Positions 44,243 to 52,511 of a stretch of 64,000 nt of DNA are shown here, piece by piece; the stretch's first letter is position 1, and every line of letters starts with the position of its first letter. The notes below the pieces were generated by a model, which made no database searches, was not told the DNA's origin, and worked only from the letters and a program-made list of their open reading frames with translations. The translations under genes were made by a program, and so were the position numbers. Source of the stretch: Pseudomonas fluorescens (lineage in GTDB: Bacteria > Pseudomonadota > Gammaproteobacteria > Pseudomonadales > Pseudomonadaceae); the NCBI RefSeq assembly GCF_902497995.1, contig NZ_CABVII010000017.1, forward strand, positions 62,001-126,000, in the 5' to 3' direction.

Positions 44243-44986
44243 GTGAGCAAAGAACCCGATCGCCTTTTCGCCCAGCCTTTGGCCCAGGTGCCCGACTTCG
44301 CCTTTAACGAGGACGTGGTGCGGGTGTTCCCGGATATGATCAAGCGCTCGGTGCCAGGTTATCCGACCATCGTTGAGAACCTCGGCGTGCTCGCTGCGCA
44401 GTTCGCTCAGCCCAACAGCGTGCTCTACGATCTGGGCTCGTCCCTCGGTGCCGTGACCCAGGCCTTGCGCCGCCATGTGCGCACCGACGGTTGCCGGGTG
44501 ATCGCTGTGGATAACTCCGCGGCCATGGTCGAACGTTGCCGCGAGTACCTCAACGGCCAGGACTCGATGTTCCAGGAGTTGCTGCCGGTTGAAGTGATCG
44601 AAGGCGACATCCTCGCCCTGCAATTCCAGCCGGCCTCGGTGGTAGCGCTGAATTTCACCCTGCAATTCATCGCCCCGGACCAGCGCACCCCCTTGCTTTC
44701 GCGCATCCGCCAGGCGCTGCTGCCCGGTGGTGCGCTAATCCTTTCGGAAAAGCTGCGTTTCAACGATCCCGAAGAGCACGCGCTGCTCACCGACCTGCAT
44801 GTCGCGTTCAAACGCGCCAACGGTTACAGCGAACTGGAAATCGCCCAGAAGCGCAGCGCCATCGAAAACGTCATGAAGCCCGACAGCCTCGAAGAACACC
44901 GCGAGCGCCTGCTGGCGGCCGGGTTTTCGAAAGTCGTGCCGTGGTTCCAGTGTCTTAACTTTGCCTCGTTGATTGCCTTGCCATGA
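44243..44986 (+). CDS. cmoA: Carboxy-S-adenosyl-L-methionine synthase
   Basis: 247 residues from GTG 44243 (SKEPDRLFAQP), the conserved start; the longer ATG frame from 44198 adds an unconserved tail. A Rossmann methyltransferase fold contains LYDLGSSLGAVTQALRRHV and IAVDNSAAMVERC. CmoA makes carboxy-SAM from SAM and prephenate. CmoB uses it to carboxymethylate 5-hydroxyuridine 34 in tRNAs, giving cmo5U and wider wobble decoding. Its stop overlaps the cmoB start by four bases. Only TGGA is visible as a ribosome binding site, eight bases before GTG. Confidence 0.96.
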   Translation: MSKEPDRLFAQPLAQVPDFAFNEDVVRVFPDMIKRSVPGYPTIVENLGVLAAQFAQPNSVLYDLGSSLGAVTQALRRHVRTDGCRVIAVDNSAAMVERCREYLNGQDSMFQELLPVEVIEGDILALQFQPASVVALNFTLQFIAPDQRTPLLSRIRQALLPGGALILSEKLRFNDPEEHALLTDLHVAFKRANGYSELEIAQKRSAIENVMKPDSLEEHRERLLAAGFSKVVPWFQCLNFASLIALP

Positions 44987-45939
44987 TTGATCTGTCCCCC
45001 CTCGCCCGCCGACTGGCCGGTACTCCCCTGGCCGATTGGGCCAACACGCTGCAGACGCAACTCGACAAGAAAATGGAAAAGGGTCATGGCGACCTGGAGC
45101 GTTGGCAGAGTGCGCTGGACGCCTTGCCGAAGATCCAGCCGGGCGAAGTCGACTTGTTGAACGGTTTGAAGCTGGACACCGATTGCGACGATGAAACCCG
45201 CGTGCAGATGCGGACTGCGTTGATGGGGTTGTCGCCGTGGCGCAAAGGGCCGTTCGATCTGTTTGGCGTGCATGTCGACACCGAATGGCGTTCGGACTGG
45301 AAGTGGTCGCGGGTCGCGCCCCATCTGGACCTGAAGGGCAAACGCATCCTCGATGTCGGCTGCGGCAACGGTTATTACATGTGGCGCATGCTCGGTGCCG
45401 GTGCCGACAGCGTGATCGGCGTCGATCCGAACTGGCTGTTCTTCTGCCAGTTCCAAGCGGTTCAGCGCTACCTGTCCGAGCCCAACGCCTGGCACCTGCC
45501 GTTTCCCTTCGAGGATCTACCGGCAAATATGGAAGGCTTCGACACGGTGTTTTCCATGGGCGTGTTCTACCACCGTCGCTCGCCGATCGAGCACTTGCTG
45601 GCGCTGAAGGATTGCCTGGTCAAGGGCGGTGAACTGGTGCTTGAGACACTGGTGATCGAGGGCGATCGGCAGCAGGTGCTGGTCCCGGAAGATCGGTACG
45701 CGCAGATGCGTAATGTGTGGTTTCTGCCGTCGGTGCCGGCGCTGGAGTTGTGGCTGCGGCGTGCCGGGTTCAGCGATGTTCGCTGTGTGGACGTCAGCAC
45801 AACCAGCGTTGAGGAACAGCGTGGGACGGAATGGATGAAGTATCAGTCGTTGAGCGACTTCCTGGATCCGCAAGATCACAGCAAGACAATTGAAGGGCTG
45901 CCGGCGCCGATGCGGGCGGTGATTGTCGCCCGCAAATAA
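44983..45939 (+). CDS. cmoB: tRNA U34 carboxymethyltransferase
   Basis: 318 residues. SAM-dependent fold with RILDVGCGNGYYMWRMLGAG and VIGVDPNWLFFCQFQAV, and the typical N-terminal stretch WRKGPFDLFGVHVDTEWRSD. The C-terminal part (FLPSVPALELWLRRAGF) is also conserved. It transfers the carboxymethyl group from carboxy-SAM to tRNA uridine 34. It is translationally coupled to cmoA by the ATGA overlap. Its length is that of the family. Confidence 0.97.
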   Translation: MIDLSPLARRLAGTPLADWANTLQTQLDKKMEKGHGDLERWQSALDALPKIQPGEVDLLNGLKLDTDCDDETRVQMRTALMGLSPWRKGPFDLFGVHVDTEWRSDWKWSRVAPHLDLKGKRILDVGCGNGYYMWRMLGAGADSVIGVDPNWLFFCQFQAVQRYLSEPNAWHLPFPFEDLPANMEGFDTVFSMGVFYHRRSPIEHLLALKDCLVKGGELVLETLVIEGDRQQVLVPEDRYAQMRNVWFLPSVPALELWLRRAGFSDVRCVDVSTTSVEEQRGTEWMKYQSLSDFLDPQDHSKTIEGLPAPMRAVIVARK

Positions 45940-45969
45940 CCCCAATCTCCTGACCGATGGAGATCAAAA

Positions 45970-46062
45970 ATGTGGGAGCGGGCTTGCTCGCGAAAGCGGA
46001 ATGTCAGTCAACATCATTGTTGGATGTTAAACCGCCTTGGCGATCAAGCCCGCTCCCACATT
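45970..46062. repeat. REPIN
   Basis: TGTGGGAGCGGGCTTGCTCG and inverted GGCGATCAAGCCCGCTCCCA between convergent cmoB and tadA. The right arm has GATCAAG where others read GAGCAAG. Confidence 0.85.
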
Positions 46063-46072
46063 GGTTCGGTGT

Positions 46073-46570
46073 TCAGTCTGCTGGTTTCGCGCGGCGGGCC
46101 TTGAAGAACTCGCTTAAAACCGCCCCGCACTCTTCCGCCAACACCCCGCCTTCAAACAGCACTCGATGGTTTAGAAACCCCTGGGTAAAGAACTGCCCCT
46201 GACTCTGCACAATCCCCGCCTTGGGCTCCAGCGCGCCATACACCACCCGCGCAATCCGCGAATGCACGATCAAACCGGCGCACATGCTGCACGGTTCAAG
46301 CGTCACGTAGAGCGTGCTGCCCGGCAAACGGTAATTGCTCGCGGCCTGGGCGGCGGCGCGGATCGCGACCATCTCGGCGTGGGCGCTGGGGTCGTTGCCG
46401 GTGATCGGGCAGTTGAAGCCGCGTCCGATGATTTCACCGTCCTGTACCAGCACCGCGCCCACCGGCACTTCACCCAGCGCTGCGCCTTGGGCGGCGAGCG
46501 CCAGGGCTTCACGCATGTAATCACGATCACGACTGCGATCAATGATCGCCGCGGGACGTATCTGGCGCAT
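46073..46570 (-). CDS. tadA: tRNA adenosine(34) deaminase
   Basis: 165 residues from ATG 46570, whose bases overlap the stop of the upstream multicopper oxidase gene (TGATG). The zinc site is clear: SAHAEMVAIR (His and catalytic Glu) and LEPCSMCAGLIVHSRI (two Cys). TadA converts A34 to inosine in tRNA-Arg(ACG), an essential step. The C-terminal stretch GFLNHRVLFEGGVLAEECG is conserved. Its start within the oxidase stop suggests coupling, though an essential gene may also have an internal promoter. Confidence 0.96.
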   Translation of the reverse strand: MRQIRPAAIIDRSRDRDYMREALALAAQGAALGEVPVGAVLVQDGEIIGRGFNCPITGNDPSAHAEMVAIRAAAQAASNYRLPGSTLYVTLEPCSMCAGLIVHSRIARVVYGALEPKAGIVQSQGQFFTQGFLNHRVLFEGGVLAEECGAVLSEFFKARRAKPAD

Positions 46571-47946
46571 CAGGCCACCTCGATGGCGGCCATCAGGCCG
46601 GTTTCCATATGATCGATCACATGGCAATGAAACATCCACACCCCCGGATTATCCGCCACCAGCGCCACCTGGGCGCGCTCGTTCTTGCCCAGCAGGTAGG
46701 TGTCGGTGAAGTACGGAATCACCTTGTGCCGGTTCGAGGCGATGACCTTGAAGCTCATGCCGTGCAGATGAATCGGGTGCTGGTACTGAGTCATGTTCTT
46801 CAATTCGAAAATGTAGCTTTTGCCCTTTTCAAGCTTGGCAATCGGACGGTCGGCGCAGGTCTTGTCCGTGATGTCCCAGGCCTTGCCATTGATCTGCCAC
46901 AGGCTTGGCGGGCGGCCGTTGTCGACGTTCACCGACACCGAACCCACCCATTCGAAATTGAAGTTGAGTTTCTCGGCATTGGCCAGGTCGGGCTCGGCCA
47001 CCGGGTTGGCGGGCAGCGCCGGTGGCCACGAGGTCGGGGCATCGGTGTTCGCTACCGAGCGCAACGTGCCCAGGCGTACCGGGCCGTTGCGCAGGGACAG
47101 TTCTTCGCCGGCGGGCGGCGCCTTGATCGCCAGGCAAATGCGCATGCCGGGGCCCAGCCAGTATTCCTTGCCCAAGGGCCGCGGCTCGATGGGATTGCCG
47201 TCCAGCGCGTAGATCTGCGCTTCGACGCCAGGGATGTTGAGACGGTAAGTCAGGGTGTTGTCGAGGTTGAGCAGGCGCACGCGAGTGATCTGCCCGGCGG
47301 GCAAGTCGATCACCGCCTGCGACACCCCATTGATCGTCGACAGGCGCCCGGCCGTGCCGCCACGGGCCGCTTCGCGAGGAATGCTGAACGCGACGAACGC
47401 GCCCGCTTCATCGACGTGCCAGCTCTTGAGGCTCAAGGTCTTCTCGTACTTGAAACCGGTGGGCTCGCGCTCTTCGATGATCAGCGGACCGACCAACCCG
47501 CGACCGAGTTCTTCGCTACTGTTGACGTGCGGGTGATACCAGTAGCTGCCAGCGTCGGGCACGCGGAATTTGTAGTCGAAGTATTCGCCCGGCAGTACGG
47601 GAAGCTGCGAGACATAGGGTACGCCGTCCATCTCCAGCGGCAGGCGGATGCCGTGCCAGTGGATGGTGGTCGCGACCGGCAGGTGGTTGATGAAACGCAC
47701 CCGCAGCCATTCACCCTGACGCACGCGCAATTCGGTGCCCGGCGCCGAAGGACCGAATGCCCAGGCCTGGGTCTTGTGCCCGGCCACCAGTTCGACGTCC
47801 AGCGGTGCCGCGATCAGCTCATAGTCGTGGCCCGCGTCGGCGTCGGCCATTTTGCCCAGCCAGTACCGCGACGCGCCCCCCGCTCCGACGCCAACGACAA
47901 CAAGACCGGCCAGGCCACCGAGGATTTGGCGACGGGTAAAGGACAT
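46570..47946 (-). CDS. Tat-exported multicopper oxidase (laccase-like)
   Basis: 458 residues. Tat signal MSFTRRQILGGLAGLVVVG. Three cupredoxin domains with all four copper-binding motifs: TIHWHG, SYWYHPH, YQHPIHLHG, and MFHCHVIDHMETGLM (type 1 Cys and axial Met). It oxidises phenolic or metal substrates with reduction of oxygen to water in the periplasm; the physiological substrate is not evident. No Met-rich copper-resistance insert as in CueO or CopA is visible, so copper detoxification is less likely. It is followed by tadA with overlapping stop and start. Confidence 0.9.
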   Translation of the reverse strand: MSFTRRQILGGLAGLVVVGVGAGGASRYWLGKMADADAGHDYELIAAPLDVELVAGHKTQAWAFGPSAPGTELRVRQGEWLRVRFINHLPVATTIHWHGIRLPLEMDGVPYVSQLPVLPGEYFDYKFRVPDAGSYWYHPHVNSSEELGRGLVGPLIIEEREPTGFKYEKTLSLKSWHVDEAGAFVAFSIPREAARGGTAGRLSTINGVSQAVIDLPAGQITRVRLLNLDNTLTYRLNIPGVEAQIYALDGNPIEPRPLGKEYWLGPGMRICLAIKAPPAGEELSLRNGPVRLGTLRSVANTDAPTSWPPALPANPVAEPDLANAEKLNFNFEWVGSVSVNVDNGRPPSLWQINGKAWDITDKTCADRPIAKLEKGKSYIFELKNMTQYQHPIHLHGMSFKVIASNRHKVIPYFTDTYLLGKNERAQVALVADNPGVWMFHCHVIDHMETGLMAAIEVA

Positions 47947-48095
47947 GAACTCAACTACCTCACGTATCAGCGACAGGCCCGTGGGCCTGTAAAAGGCGAA
48001 TACGATACACCTGCGGATGAGAAACAGTAAGGGTGGCGCGGCGACTGGTCACAGTCAAACCGGGGCCTGGCACTGCACCGGTGAGCTTCCTGTGG

Positions 48096-48256
48096 CGAGG
48101 GGGCTTGCCCTAATGTCAGTCAGTTAAGCTGCAGAACCTGTGGGAGCGGGCTTGCTCGCGAAAGCGGTGGATCAGGCGACATCAATGTTGACTGTGCCGC
48201 AGTCTTCGCGAGCAAGCCCACTCCCACAGGGATTTCGCTTAACTGACTGGCATTGG
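48096..48256. repeat. Composite REPIN with extra terminal inverted repeats
   Basis: A standard REPIN (TGTGGGAGCGGGCTTGCTCG ... CGAGCAAGCCCACTCCCACA, 48140-48229) is enclosed by AATGTCAGTCAGTTAAG (48112-48128) and CTTAACTGACTGGCATT (48238-48254), inverted with 16 of 17 matches. A REP fragment GTGGCGAGGGGGCTTGCCC precedes it. The right end also occurs at 29738-29754. Confidence 0.8.
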
Positions 48257-48284
48257 CGCGAGCCACCTCACCACAGGGATCCGG

Positions 48285-48575
48285 TTATGGCTGGAGGCCG
48301 GTGATCAGATGCACGACACCGCCGTCCAGCGTCATCACCCCCGGTATCCCCGCCGCCGTCAAAGCCTGCCGATCCAACCGCCCCACATCCCGCAACTCCA
48401 CGCGAACCCGGGTCAGCGCCACCGGCTGCTGTGACTTGAGGTTATCCACACCGCCCAACGCCGCCACGACATTCGCCGCCAACCCGGCAACCGCCTGCGC
48501 AACCACCTTCGGCTCATCCACCACCAGATCCGGGGTCAACGCCTTCCAGAACGCCCGCTGCATTTTATCGAACAT
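48285..48575 (-). CDS. PTS EIIB-like protein without the phosphorylatable cysteine
   Basis: 96 residues from ATG 48575. The fold matches a glucose-type EIIB domain (AALGGVDNLKSQQ, LTRVRVELRDV, LTAAGIPGVMTLDGGVVHLI). The residue two before TR in the usual CxTRLR motif, which carries the phosphate, is Ala (PVALTRVR). It contains no cysteine at all. It begins two bases after the stop of the fused EI gene and is the last gene of the trehalose operon. Since treP has its own EIIB with Cys, this protein is probably regulatory or a relic. Confidence 0.75.
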   Translation of the reverse strand: MFDKMQRAFWKALTPDLVVDEPKVVAQAVAGLAANVVAALGGVDNLKSQQPVALTRVRVELRDVGRLDRQALTAAGIPGVMTLDGGVVHLITGLQP

Positions 48576-48577
48576 GT

Positions 48578-51106
48578 TCAGTTCTCCAGAACCAGTGAAG
48601 TATCGACCGTCGCCTCGCGGTACAACCGCAGTGCCTCGCGCACCTGCTCGGCGCTGTCCAGGCCCAGCACTTGCTGGGCGATGGCCTGGCAGTCCACCTG
48701 GTCCACTTCGCGAACCGCTGCCTTGATCGCCGGAATCAACGGCACACTCACCGACAGTTCGTCCACCCCAAGGCCCAGCAGCAACGGCACCGCCAGTGTC
48801 TCGGAAGCCATGGCCCCGCACACACCGACCCATTTGCCATGGGCATGGGCGGCCTTTACGGTACTGGCGATCAGGCGCAACACCGACGGATGGAAGCTAT
48901 CGGCCTGAGCGGCCAGCCGTGGGTGATCGCGGTCCATGGCCATCGTGTACTGGGTCAGATCGTTGGTGCCGATCGAGAAGAAATCCACCTCCGGCGCAAA
49001 CAGGTCGGCCATCAGCGCCGCAGCCGGCACTTCGATCATGATCCCCAGTTTCGGCAGTTCGTCGAGACCCAATGCCAGGGCCTCTTCCTCAAGCAGCTGC
49101 CGGGCCAGCCGCAGCTCAGACAACTGCGTGACCATCGGCAGCATGATGTGCAGACGCGCCAGTCCTGCGCAGGCAAGGATGGCCTTGAACTGATCGCGCA
49201 ATAGCTGCGGACGCTCCAGGCACAAACGAATGCCGCGCATGCCGAGGAACGGGTTGGTTTCGCTGTCCATCGGTACGTAGGCCAGAGGTTTGTCGCCGCC
49301 GACATCCAGCGTGCGCACCACCAGACTGCGTGATGGCCCCAGGGCTTTGGCGATAGCGCTGTAAGTGGAGGCCTGTTCTGCATGGCTCGGCGCGTGGTTG
49401 CGATCCAGATAAAGAAACTCCGAACGCAACAGACCGACGCCCTCGCCGCCCAGGCTCATGGCCTGCTCGGTCTCGCTCAACGAGGCGACGTTAGCCGTGA
49501 CTTCGACGTGATGACCGTCACGGGTGCAGGCGGCCAGCGTTGCCTGTGCCAGTACCTGCTGATGGCGTTGCGCCTGGCGCTGACGATTGGCCTGCAGCTG
49601 CTCGATGGCCGCCAGTTCCGGGTCCAGGTGCAGCTCGCCTTTGTCGGCGTCGAGCAACACCAGGCTGGCGTTCCTCAGCGTCAGTACCTGGACGGGCAAC
49701 CCGCAGATCGCCGGCAAGCCGACCGCCCGGGCGAGAATCGCGACGTGACTGGTGGCACCGCCACCGACCGTGGCGAAACCCAGGACCTTGCGGGTATCGA
49801 GCCCGGCGGTCTGGGACGGCGTCAATTGATCGGCGATCAGGATCGCCCCTTCGGGCAGCTCAATCACATGATCCCGCACGCCGAGTATCAGCTTGAGCAC
49901 CCGTTGCCCGACGTCCGCCAGGTCTGCCGCCCGTTCGGCCAGCAATGAACTGCCCAGGCCTTTGAACAAGGTTGCCGTCGCCTCGGTGGCTCCTCGCCAG
50001 GCAAACGCCGCGCTTTTGCCGGCGCTGATCAGCGCATCGGCCTGATCCAGCAGCCCCGGGTCCTCGAGCAGTTCCTGATGAGCCTTGAAAATCTCGGCCT
50101 GAGCATCCCCGGTGGCCTGGTCACGCAATTGCTGCAAGGCCAGATTCGCCTCAGCCAAGGCCCGGGATAGATGCGCGCGCTCAACCTGCGCACCGAGGCC
50201 GGACTCGCTGACCTCAAGCGTCTGCTCGGCGATCTGCACCACCTGGCCAAAGGCCGAACCCGGTGATGCACACACTCCGCGCAACACCTTCGACGATAAA
50301 GGCTCGAGTGCCTCGACGGGCGCCGGCACCGCCACTGTTTCCCCACAGCCTGCGACCAGTAATGCATCCAGGGTCCTGAGCGCCTCTTCAGCATCCGGGC
50401 CCGCCGCACTGACGTGCACGATGTCGCCAAAGGCCGTCTGCAACGCCATGATCGCCACCAGGGATTTGGCGTTCGCGCGCTCCTGCTGTTTATGCAGGTG
50501 AATGCTTGCCGAAAAAGCTTTGGCAGCCTGGGCGAATACTGCGGCAGGACGGGCGTGCAAGCCGTTCGGGTTGGCCAATGTCACTGGCTTGGAGAACAAC
50601 GCCTCGCCCTCTTCCCGCACCGGCTCATCGGCTGTCTGCTCGTCGGGACGCAGGCTCAGCAACGGCTGGCCACTTTCCACCAGGCCTGTTTGCGGCACTA
50701 ACCACGTGAAGGGTTCACCGCTGACCACCAACATCAAGGTCAACAGACTGCGGGCGTTCAAGGCGATGTAATCGGCATCGAACTCGATCAGCGCCTGCCC
50801 CGACTCAACCCGCTGGCCTTCCTCCACCAATCGGGTGAAACCCTTGCCAGCCAGGTTCACGGTGTCGAGCCCGATGTGCATCAATACCTGAACGCCGTTG
50901 TCGTCGGTGATGCTGACGGCGTGCCCGCTGGCCTGCACATTGCTGACCACGCCGGCCAAGGGTGCGCACAGGGTTTGCGAGGTGGGGTCGATGCACAGAC
51001 CGTCGCCGATCACGCGGCTCGAGAATACCGGATCCGGCACCTGGTCCAGGGGCATCAGCACGCCGGACAAAGGTGCCAGCAGTTGCAATTGTTGGGGTGT
51101 GGCCAT
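48578..51106 (-). CDS. Fused PTS protein EIIA(Glc)-HPr-EI
   Basis: 842 residues combining three phosphotransferase modules. EIIA-glucose type (about 1-150, His in VLMHIGLDTVNL), HPr (about 172-260, His in NPNGLHARPAAVF) and EI (about 275-842; phospho-His in GGGATSHVAILARA, PEP-binding LLRSEFLYLDR and IGTNDLTQY with the Cys-containing GVCGAMASE). It takes phosphate from PEP and relays it in one polypeptide to the EIIB of TreP. Such fusions let Pseudomonas run a dedicated sugar PTS apart from the nitrogen PTS. It lies 74 bases after the porin gene. Confidence 0.95.
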   Translation of the reverse strand: MATPQQLQLLAPLSGVLMPLDQVPDPVFSSRVIGDGLCIDPTSQTLCAPLAGVVSNVQASGHAVSITDDNGVQVLMHIGLDTVNLAGKGFTRLVEEGQRVESGQALIEFDADYIALNARSLLTLMLVVSGEPFTWLVPQTGLVESGQPLLSLRPDEQTADEPVREEGEALFSKPVTLANPNGLHARPAAVFAQAAKAFSASIHLHKQQERANAKSLVAIMALQTAFGDIVHVSAAGPDAEEALRTLDALLVAGCGETVAVPAPVEALEPLSSKVLRGVCASPGSAFGQVVQIAEQTLEVSESGLGAQVERAHLSRALAEANLALQQLRDQATGDAQAEIFKAHQELLEDPGLLDQADALISAGKSAAFAWRGATEATATLFKGLGSSLLAERAADLADVGQRVLKLILGVRDHVIELPEGAILIADQLTPSQTAGLDTRKVLGFATVGGGATSHVAILARAVGLPAICGLPVQVLTLRNASLVLLDADKGELHLDPELAAIEQLQANRQRQAQRHQQVLAQATLAACTRDGHHVEVTANVASLSETEQAMSLGGEGVGLLRSEFLYLDRNHAPSHAEQASTYSAIAKALGPSRSLVVRTLDVGGDKPLAYVPMDSETNPFLGMRGIRLCLERPQLLRDQFKAILACAGLARLHIMLPMVTQLSELRLARQLLEEEALALGLDELPKLGIMIEVPAAALMADLFAPEVDFFSIGTNDLTQYTMAMDRDHPRLAAQADSFHPSVLRLIASTVKAAHAHGKWVGVCGAMASETLAVPLLLGLGVDELSVSVPLIPAIKAAVREVDQVDCQAIAQQVLGLDSAEQVREALRLYREATVDTSLVLEN

Positions 51107-51180
51107 GACGTCACCTGTTGTTTTGTTCTTTATAAAAGACGCTTGCGATCTCGCGATACCCGGTACGGGTCATGCGGCGT

Positions 51181-52404
51181 TTATTTCCACCAATACTCGA
51201 CCTGCAATCCGACATTCGCACCGTGGCGCGCCGTGCCAAAGGCACCGGTGTCCGACAACGCCGAGCCCTTCGCCAGCTCATTGGCGGCCCGTTTGGCCGC
51301 CTGGTTCCAGCTGGCATAGGTGTAATACACACGCACCTCTGGGCGCGCCCAGAATTGTGGCCCCTTGGGCGACCAGGTCGGGGCGAAGGTGAACTTGCTC
51401 AGCTTGCGCGTGCCGCCCGTGGCGTCTACCTGATCGTGTCCCAGTTCGGTGACCAGCTTGAATTGTTCAGTGATGGCATAGGCCGGACGAATGCCGAGGG
51501 AAATCCAGTTCTGATCGTTGCCGTCCGGGCGAATGTCTTTCTGATAGACCGCCTCGACCTGACCACCGAAGCGCGGCGTCACTTGCCAGTCGAAGAACTC
51601 CACCACACGGTAGCTTTTGTTGCTGTCATCCAGCTTCACGTTACCGGTATAACCCAACCCGGTGCCGGGGCCTTCGCCGTACTGGAAGGCCAGTTTATTC
51701 TTGCCACCGAGGAAACCTTGCTGCACATGCTGGGTGGTGATCGCCCAGCCACGGTGCGCGTCTTGGCTATCGGGTTTGTCGATGTAGCTCAGGCCGAACT
51801 CCAGTTCACCGCCGGGGTTGGTGTCGAAGCCGGCGACGTTGAAATCGTGGCGGTTGATGTAGTCCTTCTGGTACAGGTTGTCCTTGCGCGAGAAGGCGTA
51901 GCTGTATTTCAGATCGCCGATCAACACGTCCTCGATACCGCCGCCAGTGGCGCTCTGGTTCCAGTAGTAGAAGTCGGAAATATGGATATCGTTCCGTTTG
52001 TAATAACGCCGACCGGCCCACAGCGAACCGCCGTTGAGGCCGGGCATGTTCGACCATTGCGCGTACAGCTGCGGCAGGCGCACCGAACCGTTATCGCCCT
52101 TGAAGGTCAGGCTGCGGTCGTACTGGTTATACAGCGAGGCCATGCCGTCGACGCTGAGCACCGAATCGTCATCGAATGTGAACACATCCTGACGCAGTTC
52201 CAGTTCCCCATACTGCTCGCATTCGTTGCCCAACCGATACTTGGTCTGCGCTCCGGGCAACTGGAAACACGATTGGGAACTGCTGTTGACCGAAGTGCCA
52301 ACGCCGCTGCGCAAGTAACCCCCGAACTCCAGCGCCTGGGCGCCAAGCGGCAAGGCCAGGCAAACGCTCGCCACAGCGAGACAGCGATTTATTGTTGTTT
52401 TCAA
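51181..52404 (-). CDS. LamB-type maltoporin-like outer-membrane channel
   Basis: 407 residues with signal peptide (CLAVASVCLALPLGAQA) and a LamB-type mature start ALEFGGYLRSGVGTSVN. Typical stretches: YGELELRQDVF, SLWAGRRYYKRNDIHISDFY, and a C-terminus VGLQVEYWWK. LamB channels pass maltose and similar disaccharides. In this operon the likely substrate is trehalose. A Cys pair (SCFQ ... NECE) near the N-terminus could form the loop-1 disulphide as in LamB. It is 107 bases downstream of treC and 74 upstream of the fused EI gene. Confidence 0.9.
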   Translation of the reverse strand: MKTTINRCLAVASVCLALPLGAQALEFGGYLRSGVGTSVNSSSQSCFQLPGAQTKYRLGNECEQYGELELRQDVFTFDDDSVLSVDGMASLYNQYDRSLTFKGDNGSVRLPQLYAQWSNMPGLNGGSLWAGRRYYKRNDIHISDFYYWNQSATGGGIEDVLIGDLKYSYAFSRKDNLYQKDYINRHDFNVAGFDTNPGGELEFGLSYIDKPDSQDAHRGWAITTQHVQQGFLGGKNKLAFQYGEGPGTGLGYTGNVKLDDSNKSYRVVEFFDWQVTPRFGGQVEAVYQKDIRPDGNDQNWISLGIRPAYAITEQFKLVTELGHDQVDATGGTRKLSKFTFAPTWSPKGPQFWARPEVRVYYTYASWNQAAKRAANELAKGSALSDTGAFGTARHGANVGLQVEYWWK

Positions 52405-52511
52405 GAACCACCCCGTTATTTTTATTGTGTGCAGTCACAAAATCGACGCGCAAAAGTCCCTCGCGCAGCGTTCTGCGTGTTCTTTTAAAACCGGTGTTTT
52501 CTAGCGGTCGG

